A DNA stretch of 64,000 nt from Auricularia sp. M13 (lineage: Eukaryota; Basidiomycota; Agaricomycetes; Auriculariales; Auriculariaceae). A program made the position numbers and the translations under genes. Of this stretch, positions 53,694-63,785 are shown in pieces (within the stretch, counting starts at the first letter, position 1; each line of letters starts with the position of its first letter). The notes under the pieces were generated by a model that was given only the letters and a program-made list of their open reading frames with translations, was not told where the DNA came from and did no database searches. Where the stretch lies: contig CM073201.1 of assembly GCA_037042915.1 (NCBI GenBank), forward strand, positions 744,001-808,000, read 5' to 3'.

Positions 53694-55247
53694 TTAAACT
53701 CTCAGCGCGTCCTCGGTGGGGAACCACCATTTCCACGGGCCGCAGTCATCATCCTCAAGCCAGCCAGAGCCACCTCGGATGAAAGAGACATCGGGGACGA
53801 CTCCCCGAAGAAGCTGATATTCCTCGGCAGTCGCCAGAGTGAAACCCTCAAGCAAGATGCGACGCAGCGCATCCACAGCAAGTTTCGACTGGATAAAGTT
53901 GATGATACCGCGGACCTGGATCGGAGAGGGCGGCAGGTGGTCCTCGGCTTTCGCGAGGACGCGGACCATGTGCAGGATACTGACCCGATGCGCACGCTGC
54001 CCCATGACGGGCGCGGGGCGGGGGACGTTGGCCGGCAGCGGCCCAACATAGAGCGTCAGCGCCTCCAGGGCTGGCAGTCTGTCGACATCGAACAAAGGGA
54101 ATAGCTCCTGAGGGATGGCGAGATAGCGCAGCCTGCGGATGAGGCTGTCGACGAGCAAAATATGGCCCAAATTGGCGAACGGCAGGTCGACGACGACGTC
54201 GCGCCCATCCAGGCGTACAGCAAAGAGCATCGCGCCGCCGGACCAAGCTAAGTCGGCTTTGTCGTCCACATTCAAGGCCGGGAAAAGCTGCTCGCGGTAC
54301 CCGATCTCAACGACCTGGACGTTGCCGTTCCCCTGGCAGGCAGTCAATAAGTGCTGGATATTCGCGGAGTTCACCAGTCTATCCGTTGTGACGAGCCCGG
54401 CGCTGAAGCAGACGTGCTGCGCGTCCGGAAAGGCGCGCAAAATGGTGTCTGTGTCGCAGAAGTTCCACAGCTGCAAGCGCCGCAGCCGTGCGCCGCGAAG
54501 AACTTCGCCGGGCGGCAAGCCTATAAAATCGTCCGCGCCGATGGTGAGGTCTTGTAGGTTCCTCCAGGACGTGATCTGCCGCAGATTGCTTTCATCGACG
54601 CAGTGCGCCTGGTCGTAGAAGAACGACGTAATGCCCGCGAGAGCGGGAGCGGGATTCTCGGGCATGACGACGTAGTCCAACTGGACATTACGTAGCTTCG
54701 GCGCGAAGTTGTTGAAGAGGTTGTCGGGCAATGGCTCGTCGTCTTCGCCACATGTGATCGCGAGGCGGAATCGTTCGAGGACCGGGGCGGGCATCTTGAA
54801 TAGGTCCTCCCACACCGTGCCCGACCACTCGTGGATTTGCAGAGACAGAGACTTGATGCGCGCCATATGGGGAATGAGCAGAGACGGGATCGCGTGCTTG
54901 AATGCGCCGTTTGGATCGTCGAAATACGACACATCGACGACGGAGCCTTTGCTTTGGTCGGCCTTGAGGGAGAGCTCCACCGTCAGCGGAATCCCCTGGC
55001 TGCGCCCGAGAAGCTCTTGGAGCACATCGGCGACATGCTCCAAGTTCCCTCGAGTGCGTGGGCAGAGAGAGATATTGGACCACAGCAGTGGAGCCTGCAG
55101 TAGAGTGGCTCTCCAGGAGCGGCTGACGTGGGCAGCGACGATGCGATCATGGTGCGATAGGAACGTCGCAATCCGATGAAAGAGCTCGGGCAGCATCCTC
55201 TCGGTCAGCACCACGTTCTGTGAACCAGGCGCGAAGGCGGAGCTCAT
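53694..55247 (-). CDS. F-box protein 2 of the cluster
   Basis: 517 aa from the ATG at 55,245-55,247, the same length as F-box 1 and co-linear with it along the whole protein. The F-box is at about residues 18-60 (MLPELFHRIATFLSHHDRI, SRSWRATLLQAPLLW). Middle landmarks shared with F-box 1 include IKSLSLQIHEWS, PLPDNLFNNFAP and VVD-PFA-LGHIL, and the C-terminal CGPWKWWFPTEDALRV is identical. Numerous amino-acid differences elsewhere without a stop or frameshift argue that both copies are maintained. Substrate unknown. Start choice and single-exon structure as for F-box 1. Confidence 0.85.
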   Translation of the reverse strand: MSSAFAPGSQNVVLTERMLPELFHRIATFLSHHDRIVAAHVSRSWRATLLQAPLLWSNISLCPRTRGNLEHVADVLQELLGRSQGIPLTVELSLKADQSKGSVVDVSYFDDPNGAFKHAIPSLLIPHMARIKSLSLQIHEWSGTVWEDLFKMPAPVLERFRLAITCGEDDEPLPDNLFNNFAPKLRNVQLDYVVMPENPAPALAGITSFFYDQAHCVDESNLRQITSWRNLQDLTIGADDFIGLPPGEVLRGARLRRLQLWNFCDTDTILRAFPDAQHVCFSAGLVTTDRLVNSANIQHLLTACQGNGNVQVVEIGYREQLFPALNVDDKADLAWSGGAMLFAVRLDGRDVVVDLPFANLGHILLVDSLIRRLRYLAIPQELFPLFDVDRLPALEALTLYVGPLPANVPRPAPVMGQRAHRVSILHMVRVLAKAEDHLPPSPIQVRGIINFIQSKLAVDALRRILLEGFTLATAEEYQLLRGVVPDVSFIRGGSGWLEDDDCGPWKWWFPTEDALRV

Positions 55248-55362
55248 GGTAGAATCTTGTGTCGCCAGTGGGCCGCGTAAGTGAGAACGTCTGCCAAGGA
55301 ACTGTGAGCGTGGAACAGTGTACAGAGATGGACGTACGGTGCGGTTATGAACCAACGAGCGA

Positions 55363-55385
55363 GGTGGTTGGGTTCGGACCTCGAA
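55363..55385 (-). promoter_or_regulatory. Conserved TTCGAGGTCCGAA promoter motif, F-box 2
   Basis: It is identical in position (116 bp before the ATG) and sequence to that of F-box 1. Identity within the duplicated unit is expected, and the informative comparison is with F-box 3. Confidence 0.5.
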
Positions 55386-55424
55386 TTCAGTGATCACATC
55401 TGTCAGGGTGCAGCCTGCAGGCAA

Positions 55425-57885
55425 ACAGGCGCCACAAGGCTGCTAGTGTGTGAATATTAGGTGTCTTGGCCCCGCAGCCCGTCAGGCTGGACCGGGACTC
55501 GGAACGGAACCCTGGAGCAGTTACCTTCGCTGGGAACAGCTACCAGTGAGACTGGGAGCTTCATCCCACTCTGAAACCATAGCAGCTCTTGCGTCGAGGT
55601 TCACAGTATCCTAAGCAGCAGCATCGTTCACACGAGCGGGTGTAATAGTTGTAAGCGAATAGCTGGTGTGTCATTAGGGCCGCTCAAACAAAGCGGACAT
55701 GGTGGCACGCCGTCTCGTTATCACGGCCCTATAGCCCAGATAGGATGGGAAACCAAGACGAATTGCCAATTAGCACGATGGCGCAACGTGTGGCGGACGG
55801 TCATGAGCTGATGCATACACCTTTCCCGTTGTGGAATGCGTCAACAGCCCGTCAGCCCGTCAGCGAGCGTCTCCTGGAGTGTGTCACATCGAAGCCTAGC
55901 GTGCGAAAAGGGACATAGGAAGGCCGAGCATTGAAACGGGCGGTACAGTCAATGTAGCAGCACGGACAGGCCAGCGGTAGCAAGCAAGCTGGCGACTGCA
56001 ACGTGTACGTCGAACTTGCCAGACAAGTAGACTTTCGTAAGAATCAGACGTCGAGTGATGTCGTCGGAGGGGCAGAGAATAGTGCAAGTCAGTAGACGTC
56101 GACGCAGCGCGGACAGTATCCAAGTTGAATTGCGCCGGAGAGTATCATCCAACACGTTCGTAGGGTGGTATGATCCAGGCGGGGTCTGGCGTGTGCGGGG
56201 CACAAGAAAGGGCCTGCGCTGCATCGCAAGCTGCTGCATAAAGCCTGCCATTGACTGGTATGTGGCGAAGAAGTCAGGTTCGTTGGTAGGCAGGAGGCAA
56301 AGTTCTTGAAAGTCCGCATTCACCTCTGCTCTTTTGTCCATCGCAGAGTGGCAGAGTAGCCAACTTCACGATACCACAATCTGCACGGCTCGCGCTGCCA
56401 TCTCAATCGCCACTGCGCCGCCCCTGGAAGGCTGCGTGCCCGCATCAATGGTGTCGTTCGTGCGGCGCCGCAGTCTTCAGCCGCCCTTGCACGCCCCACG
56501 AGAAATCTCACACTGGGACGCTCTCTCTCGGCGGACTGCCACGCCGAGGGGGGTGCAAGCGGCGGCAACAGGATAGCATGAGCTCTCTTGAACGTGCAGA
56601 TGTGTACGGCAAGGGCTATTCGTGCATGGCGAGGCCGCAGGAGGTCGCAAAGGCGCGCAGCGGCGACGCCTGGAGCGGCGCGGCCGTCAGTTGTCCCGTG
56701 AACGGTGTGGCATAATTTTTCTTATACTTTCGCTTCGGCGGAATTTTGTCACATCCGACCGGTCTGCTCGATTACTAGGTGATTAGATATTTACATGCAG
56801 TACATACCTCCTGACATACCGCCTGGCTGTATTGCATTCATCACAAATAGAAATACATATGGTGTCCAGTGAGAAACTGTACGGTCCAGAAACTCTGAAA
56901 ACCGCGAGCGGCACATTCCGCTTTTCATCTTCGCTCTTGCCTTTGTCCTTTGTGGACGAACAGAGCAGCCGGCCACACAGTGACTCAGCTACCTGACGCC
57001 CACGCCTCGCGCCGCCCATTGGGCTCGGGAACGCGCTGCGCTGCCCCGACTGTCGCCAGTAGGGTCAATGGTATCGTTGGTTCTGCGGACAGTTTTTCGT
57101 TGACCTTGCACGCCCCACGAGAAATCTCACGCTGGCAGCAACGTGGGACGCTCTCACAGCCTCGATGCGATGCTGTAGGCTCCGTTGAGGCTGGGGGTGC
57201 AAGCGTCGACGCGGGATTCCACGCGCTCTCTTGCATATCAGTGCGTTACAACGCGCTGCACACACGTGTTGGACGTGTGTAGCAAGGGCTATGTGTGGGA
57301 TGCCGGGGCAGCCCCCCGGCGGAGCGCAGCGACGAGGACCCTTCTCTGGATTATCCAGGTCGGGTTTCTGCCTGCGGAGGCGCTGGTGCGGTTGCCCAGA
57401 CGCGATTTTGGCGTGCATTCCCGCGCGCCAGCCTCGCGCTTTATGTGGGGAACGTCCGCGCCTACTATGACCATCGTGTCTAGTTGGGCTCCGGCGCTCC
57501 CAATCGGAAGCCATGGGCTTAATATTCGCGTGGTACCGTGCACATCCTCCGCGGTGCGGTGTGGTGTGTGAAGCGTTTGCAGCTGAGCCGCTTTGTGGTT
57601 CTTGCGGCATAATTTTTCACTTTTCTTCGCTTCGGCGAGATGTGGTTTGTTGGAGAATGCGTCAAGTGGAAGTGAGGCTACAGCTTATTACTGGTTGATT
57701 GGGTGTCGGTCTTCGGCTTGTCCCAATTCCCCCAATATACCAATTTCTTCTGTAATGAGAACTCACAGGAGCCTGTACTCTTTTAGACGAGAATACAAAT
57801 TTATAGACATTGAAATGGCGGGATCGTGAAGCTCTCGCGGGATGGCAGGAGGAAGAGTCGGCGACATCCGATCGGAAAGGATGTG
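55425..57885. other. Upstream flank of F-box 2 and partial third copy of the flank
   Basis: No gene is firmly supported. A minus-strand 130-codon frame (55,949-56,341: FQELCLLPTNEPDFFATYQS, DDITRRLILTKVYLSGKFDV) is the best candidate for a degraded small gene and has a more damaged counterpart in the first unit. From 57,090 to 57,640 the flank sequence repeats once more in part (CCCCACGAGAAATCTC, then GGCATAATTTTTC..CTTCGCTTCGGCG). Confidence 0.45.
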
Positions 57886-58671
57886 ATGCACAGACATGCA
57901 GGGCAGCGAAAGCACATTGTCTCTGAGGTGAGCCTGCCAGCGCCGGGCACATTATCCTGGTACTCACAGCCTGCTACAGCTGTCGGTGGTCGGCTATGAG
58001 CTCCTGGTCTTCTCGTTCCTGCTGTATCCGAACGTGTTCGACCTCGCAATGCGGGCGTTCGCCCAGTACGCAGCGTCGAGGCCAACGCGCCTCGTCCCCG
58101 ACCGCTCTCTGCGGCTCTGGATGCTCTCCATCGCCGTCTTCCACGCCCACGCGAGCCTCATCCTGCTCTTCCCGGTCTCGACAACCGGCGGCCTCATCCT
58201 GGACTTTGTCGGCAGCGGTGCGCGGCCCCCGCGTTCATTGTGCTCGCCCACCCAGCTCATTTCTCTTGCCCAGACCGCGTGCCGTCGCGGCTGCTACTGC
58301 TCGGCGTCAACCTGCTCATCCTGGCGCTGCAGCTCGTCCAGATGTGCATCACGCACGAGCTGGGCGCCGCGGCGAATACAGAAAGGGGCATCCTCGACCC
58401 CGACCCAGACGCAAACCCTGGTACGCTCACACAACAGCAGCTCTCAGCTCATGCTCATTGCTCATTGTTGCTTGCAGATTTAGTCCTGCATTTGCGCTTC
58501 CGCAAGACGCTCGACCGCATCGCGCACCCGCCCGCACCGCCGCCGCCACTCGAGCTGCCGGCCCCGGGCGCGGCGGCGGGCGCGGCCGCCCAGCGTCGTC
58601 AGCAGCATCTCGCCAGCGTCTTCCGCTCTGCGCTCGTCCGCCAGCTAGCCCAGCACGCGCGCGGTCCGTGA
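57886..58671 (+). CDS. DUF1746 (Dsc4-like) membrane protein
   Basis: The hand model has four exons: 57886-57927, 57980-58217, 58274-58420 and 58478-58671, summing to 621 nt (206 aa). QRKHIVSE and YELLVFSFLLYPNVFDLAMR, then SRPTRLVPDRSLRLWMLSI and GGLILDFVG match the DUF1746 pattern (QRKHI.., RSLRFW, ILDFVG). A second hydrophobic span is LLLLGVNLLILALQLVQM. The tail is Pro/Ala/Gln-rich and ends in RQLAQHARGP. In fission yeast the DUF1746 protein Dsc4 belongs to the Golgi Dsc E3 ligase that activates SREBP, and the assignment here is by pattern only. The short first exon was chosen because it keeps the conserved QRKHIV start. Confidence 0.75.
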
Positions 58672-60814
58672 CGCGTCGTCGTCGCCGTCCCGCTTCTCTT
58701 CCACCCTTCCGAATCCTAGAGCCCACGCTTTGTCGCCGCTTTGTACGCATGTTGATTCCCGACCCAATTATTACGCACTTCGGCTTTGGCAACTGCCTGT
58801 TTGCTGAGCGCTGACCAGTAGTCTCCGTTTTTGCTGACTGCTGAAACGCGTACGCGTTTGAACGGAACTACCGCAGGCTGTAGAGCACCACAACGGGCGC
58901 CGAACGCGGACACCGTCGCTTTTTCATGCAGGTACACGTGCAGAGCACGAGCTTGGCTTGTGGTTGGGCAGCCTGACTACTGTAAGGCAGAGTAAGGGAC
59001 GTCCTTCCTCCGTCCTTTACAGCTCAATGAATCCAGCTCTCCGAGTCCGTCTAGTCCAGCCCGCCCATGTTCACCACATCTCAATCCAGTGCTTCCCTCA
59101 GACTGTGTAGTTATCATCAGATCACTTGCTGGGACGAGGCCAGCAGAATTAACCCCATATTCTGAGCAGGATGATTTGGCCGTGCTTGCATCTCTTCCTC
59201 CTGCTCCGTAGTCACGGTATCGACGCCTTCGCATATGTCTGCCCGTGAACTGGCTATAACTCACGAAATAACTCTGGTGCTTGACGAGGCTCTTCAGCTC
59301 TGGATCTACCTGTCTACCGCCGTCCACACGTAATCCTCTCTTCGTCGACGTGGCACTCTGTGGCTGGTATCTGTAGGCCACACACCGGCGCCCTCTCGCT
59401 ACCGTACGCAGTCATTTGTCGCGACTCTGGTCTTCATGAATGTCCTACAGGTTGCTGTAAACGTGGCACAAGGCAGTCGCCATCGCGCGGCGAATGACGA
59501 CTCCCAGAGCGCGTAGCTCGCGACTCTGGCTCACACTACAATGTGCGCTCTTGCATTTGCCACGCACCACCTCTGCACTCCGTTCTTCGAGATGTGGTCG
59601 TAAGTGGCTGCCTCTGTTTATCCCTGCTATCGTGGCATTAGGCTATCACGCTGCGACTCGCAACCTGAGGTCGCGACAAAATCCGCAACGAAAGTCGCAA
59701 CGGGTCGCAACACCTCGTAAAACTCGCTCGCAACGAATCCCACAACGCTCTGGCAGCTCAGCACTTGAAATATTTCACCATTCGCCACATCACCCATCCA
59801 CAGATCATGCTTCCTTGCACTTTCTCAGTACTTCATAATCACGAATTGTGCAGCATCCGAGTCAAGCTGAGAGGACTGCCATCTCCCTCCTTTCCTTCCA
59901 CGGCTTGCTGGCAACATGTCGCTGCGAACGTTGTTGCAAGATGCTGCGAGCTCGCCGCGATACATCCCTCACCACATTCATCTCTACATCATGTGCCGAC
60001 AATTCTCTGTTTTTTTATCAACTGGTCCGCACGATTCATGACCTAGTCCTCGAGTATTTTGAGGACTTCAGATATCCCTGGTCAATGTCTCGCCGGGCTC
60101 GGACCGCTCGGTTCTCCATCTTCGCACGCTTGCACGCTATGCATATAGTTGGCTTGGTCTGTAATCTTCAACATCGTATTATATCGGAATGCGGACGCAA
60201 CGTCGCCGGCCCTGCTTTCCAAGCTCGGTCGCAAGCACTATCCCAAAAGTCTCGCTGGGATAGTGTTTGCGACTACCTGAGCGAGCTTCCGAGCATGTTT
60301 GGTTTCACCACGGCTCCCGTTGCTTGGCGCAAAGGCCGGTGAAGACAAAACGAAATGGCCAGCAGAAGAAAAAGCTGCTTATTGTTCCTAAATGGGCAGA
60401 CTCGGCTTGATCGTTTCTTTTTCTTTCTCTGACAGCGGGAGAACCACGATATCGGAGTGTTGCCGTTTCCGTAACCGATGCATGCATCACCTCGTGTTCA
60501 CCATCCAAAGCGTACACATGAGCAATCGGTTTTCCGTCCAGCACGTCCCTGGTATCGCGGACAGACCAAAGCCCAAGTCGTACGCGGCACTAGGGCCCCG
60601 CGTAGACGACGACCTGCCGCTATGACCGCCTGCTTGACCGACCTACTGGCAGCAACTTCCGCAGAGCTCCGTTTTCAACAATATCGCGTACATGCTCAGC
60701 AGGTCGGGCTGCGGAAGCCAAGGCACTGAGTAAGCAGACAATAAAGGTCTGCTGAGGCGGCTGTTTACCTGCAGGTTGGCTGTGACCATGGTCCTAGCAG
60801 ATCTGATCATCGCA
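58672..60814. other. 2.1-kb region without a supported gene
   Basis: The frames at 59,494-59,838 and 59,848-60,342 lack recognisable domains and have the composition of non-coding DNA. Repeated TCGCAAC words occur at 59,655-59,735. A strong hairpin lies at 60,230-60,271. The end of the region is the F-box 3 promoter. Confidence 0.4.
60230..60271. repeat. Hairpin with 16-bp stem
   Basis: CGCAAGCACTATCCCA and TGGGATAGTGTTTGCG are inverted repeats with one mismatch around a 10-base loop. It could be the remains of a foldback element or a structured RNA segment. Confidence 0.6.
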
Positions 60815-60860
60815 TTCGAGGTCCGAACTCAACCACCACGCTTCGCTGGTTCGTATATAA
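60815..60860 (+). promoter_or_regulatory. F-box 3 promoter: conserved motif and TATA box
   Basis: TTCGAGGTCCGAACT..CCACC (60,815-60,837) matches the motif upstream of F-box 1 and 2. TATATAA follows at about 60,854, 70 bp before the ATG. The TATA box downstream of the motif indicates that the motif lies in promoter DNA, not in coding sequence. Confidence 0.55.
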
Positions 60861-60924
60861 CCCGAATGCCGCCCGCGGCCCGTCTCTCCACGCCCCCAGC
60901 TCCCAGGCGGACGTTCTCATTCCC

Positions 60925-62502
60925 ATGGCCCCAAAACGTTTTTCAATCAAGAATCCCTTCACGCGCGCACGCCGAGCCCCGGCGCCAGTCGACAGGCTGC
61001 CTCCAGAGCTCCTCCAGCGCACGGCAACGTTTTTATCGCACCATGATCGCTTCGTCGCAGCGCTCGTCAGCTCCTCCTGGCGGAGCATCCTGCTGCACCA
61101 CCCGCTCCTGTGGTGCAAGGTCTCCATCTGCCCTCGGACGCAGGGCGACATGCGCTACGTCGTCGCCGTCCTCAACGAGCTTTTCCGGCGCAGCCAGCAG
61201 CTCCCGCTCACCGTAGAGCTCTCCCTCAGGGCAGCCGAAATCGCGCACATTGACGCCGTCAACATCGAGCCCCAGCACGGCGCGTTCAAGCGTGCGATCC
61301 CGTTCGCGCTCATCCCGCAGATGCGCCGCATCAAGTCGCTCTCCCTCCAGCTCCACGAGTGGTCGGGCACACGCTGGGAGGATGTCCTAAGGACGCCGGC
61401 GCCCATCCTTGAGCAATTTCGGTTCCTGATCACCTGCGGCGACGACGACGTGCCGTTGATGGACAACCTGTTCAACAACGACGCGCCAAGGCTGCGCGAG
61501 GTCGTCTTGGACGATGTCGCATTCCCCCTCAACCCCGGCCCTGCCCTCAGAGGAGTTAGGTCCTTTTTCTTCGACTTTGCACACGATTTAGGGGAACCTC
61601 AAATCCGGCATATCGCGTCGTGGAGGAACCTCCGCGACCTCACCATTGGCGCATACGATGGGATCGGGGACGCAGACCAGTATCTGCGCAATGCGCCGCT
61701 GCGTCGCCTGCAAATGTGGCCGTTCTGCGACGCGCAGACCGTCATCAACACTTTCCACGACGTGCAACACATCTGCCTCAGCGCAAAGGTCTTGAATTCG
61801 ACGGAAGTGGCGGGCCCGGTGAACCCCCAGCTCCTAGTGACAGTCATTCGCGCGAAGAGCGCCGAGACCCAGTCCGTGGAGATCGGCTACCGCGACCAGC
61901 TCTTGCCCGACATAGCGCGCGTCGACAAGGGCGAAGCACCGTGGGAGGAGCTGTTCGCGGTGCGTCTGGACGGGCACGACGCCGTCGTCGACCTGTCGTT
62001 CCCCGACCTCGGCCGCGTCCTCCTCACGCTCCCCGTGGCGAGCCTCTTCCGCTCCCTCCGCCGCCTCGCCGTCCCCCAGCCGCTGTTCCCTCTGTTCGAC
62101 GTTGCCGACCTCCCCCCTCTAGAGGTGCTCACGCTCTATCTCGGACCCCTCGGCCCCAACGTCCCCCGCCCAGCGCCGATCATGGAGCAGCGCGCACATC
62201 GGGTCAGCATCCTGCGCGTCGCCCGCGTGCTGCCATTCCCGGAGGACCGCCGGCCGCGCTCGCCCATCCCGGCCCAGCATATTGTCAACTTTGTGCACGC
62301 GAAACTCGCCAGGGGCCCAGGAGGGTTGCTCCGCATTGTGCTCGACGGGTTCATCGTGGCGAGCATGCAGGAAGTCCACGCGCTGCAGGCCACGGCCCCG
62401 CAGCTTCTCGTCCTGGATTCATGCGGCTCTGGCTGGCTCGAGGATGACGATTGCGGCCCATGGAAATGGTGGTTCCCGACCGAGGACGCGCTGAGGATTT
62501 GA
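60925..62502 (+). CDS. F-box protein 3 of the cluster
   Basis: 525 aa, single exon, on the strand opposite to F-box 1 and 2. The N-terminus is basic (MAPKRFSIKNPFTRARRAP), unlike that of the paralogues. The F-box lies at about residues 28-70 (RLPPELLQRTATFLSHHDRF, SSSWRSILLHHPLLW). Landmarks shared with the others are IKSLSLQLHEWSGTRWED, DNLFNNDAPRLREVVLDD, SWRNLRDLTIGA and the end CGPWKWWFPTEDALRI. It is higher in G+C and more diverged than F-box 1 and 2 are from each other, so it branched earlier. Probable SCF substrate receptor, target unknown. Confidence 0.87.
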   Translation: MAPKRFSIKNPFTRARRAPAPVDRLPPELLQRTATFLSHHDRFVAALVSSSWRSILLHHPLLWCKVSICPRTQGDMRYVVAVLNELFRRSQQLPLTVELSLRAAEIAHIDAVNIEPQHGAFKRAIPFALIPQMRRIKSLSLQLHEWSGTRWEDVLRTPAPILEQFRFLITCGDDDVPLMDNLFNNDAPRLREVVLDDVAFPLNPGPALRGVRSFFFDFAHDLGEPQIRHIASWRNLRDLTIGAYDGIGDADQYLRNAPLRRLQMWPFCDAQTVINTFHDVQHICLSAKVLNSTEVAGPVNPQLLVTVIRAKSAETQSVEIGYRDQLLPDIARVDKGEAPWEELFAVRLDGHDAVVDLSFPDLGRVLLTLPVASLFRSLRRLAVPQPLFPLFDVADLPPLEVLTLYLGPLGPNVPRPAPIMEQRAHRVSILRVARVLPFPEDRRPRSPIPAQHIVNFVHAKLARGPGGLLRIVLDGFIVASMQEVHALQATAPQLLVLDSCGSGWLEDDDCGPWKWWFPTEDALRI

Positions 62503-62674
62503 TCATGACTCGACCAATAACCTGACCCGCGCCCCGGCCGCTCCCCATCGTTGAACGATCTATGCTTTCCTGCTTGTTCTGGCTCTCCTTGCTGCTGTGT
62601 TATTGCGATGTGCTATCACGCTTTCACGTTGTTGAACAGCTAAAATGATATGGGAATCTTGATTTTCGATTCTG

Positions 62675-63511
62675 TGTCCCAAAAAGTGCAAGTTGGCTAT
62701 GAGGATTGACCAAGTGTGATGAGTCCTGATAACAGGGTCAGCCGACCCCCTACCTGATCAAACAGCTTCAGGGGGTATACTCGCTTACAGGCCTATTATA
62801 GGGCTGACAAGGCCGATACAAGTTTATAATGCGGACAAGGCGGATAAGAGCTGATCAGCCGCCCCGCCCGATATTACGAAAACTCCCCCAGCTACCGCTC
62901 CTGTGCGGCAGCTGGAACTTACTTTCTGTATTTACAGTTGTACATTTACTACTTACTGGTATTACTAACTGGGGTACATTTTCTAGACTTACTCCAGGTT
63001 GTACATGACTTGTGCACTTTTCCAACTTAGCCTGGATTTGAACCAACGGCTTGCCTGCTGGCCACACGCGCCCTCGCGCGAGCTACCAGCTAGGCTATTA
63101 CGCCAATTGTCTGTAATGGTGGAGCAACGTATACATGCCCGCTCCACCGCTCCACCGGACCTCCGCTCCATTGAACCGCAGCTCCCCTTCCTCCTGGAGG
63201 CCCCCCAAGCACCATCTCACGACTGGCCTGACCTCTCAGTAGCTGGGCCTTGAGTGAACAGGTGCTGGGGGTACTTGTTGCTGGTGAGGGTTGATCCCCT
63301 CTGATGAGGCCCTATCCCAGGCCGCAGAGCTCTGATCAGGCCTTGATCAGCGCTGGTCACCGCTTATCACTCCACATTGACGAGTTATCAGTACTTACCA
63401 GATCTTATAGGCGCTTAAGGCATCTCATAGGTGCGTATAGGCATGTATCACGATACATAGAGCTCTGATAAGAGCATAATCGCTGATCACCGATTTGCGA
63501 TTTTTGGGACA
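62675..63511 (-). mobile_element. 837-bp short transposon, copy 2 (inverted)
   Basis: It has the same length as copy 1, and where I could compare them through translated frames (an 84-, a 70- and a 60-codon frame) the two are identical. Ends TGTCCCAAAAA..TTTTTGGGACA. Flanking dinucleotide TG on both sides, where copy 1 has CG on both sides. The tRNA-like module lies at 63,034-63,097 on the minus strand. Confidence 0.85.
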
Positions 63512-63785
63512 TGCGTGATGAGCGTCCCCAACAGTCTCCCTGAAGCTTAGGCTGATCCGCTGCAAGAGCTTGACACCAAATCTTCTCATTTACCATTGCG
63601 TACACATACTGTACAATGGGGAAGGAGTAAGGGATACAACAAATCACTAGTGTGTCGTGTGTCCGTAAGTTCAAGTCGTAACTCGTAAGCATGCGGGCGG
63701 CACTGTTCTTCATTCTTTCATTCAGACATAGTAAGACGAACGCTGCAGCGCGGAGTATCAGTATCGTCTCCCGCAGGCTTCAAGC
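63512..63785. other. Intergenic region between copy 2 and the last gene
   Basis: No gene is supported. It contains the 3' side of the minus-strand gene at the window edge. Confidence 0.5.

Larger units (their letters stand above)
49990..57090. repeat. Tandem segmental duplication, period about 3.6 kb
   Basis: The unit consists of an F-box gene (minus) and about 1.8 kb upstream of it. The F-box 1 and F-box 2 stop codons are 3,597 bp apart, and the shared order of landmarks (promoter motif, CCCCACGAGAAATCTC, CGCAGCGGCGACG, GGTGTGGCATAAT, CAGCCGGCCACAC) holds through both units. A third partial copy of the flank lies at about 57,090-57,640. Substitutions and indels between units show that the duplication is not recent. 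Confidence 0.75.

Noticed and set aside
61620-62447. 275-codon plus-strand frame inside F-box 3
   Set aside because: It is an out-of-frame, Arg/Pro-rich shadow of the F-box 3 coding sequence.
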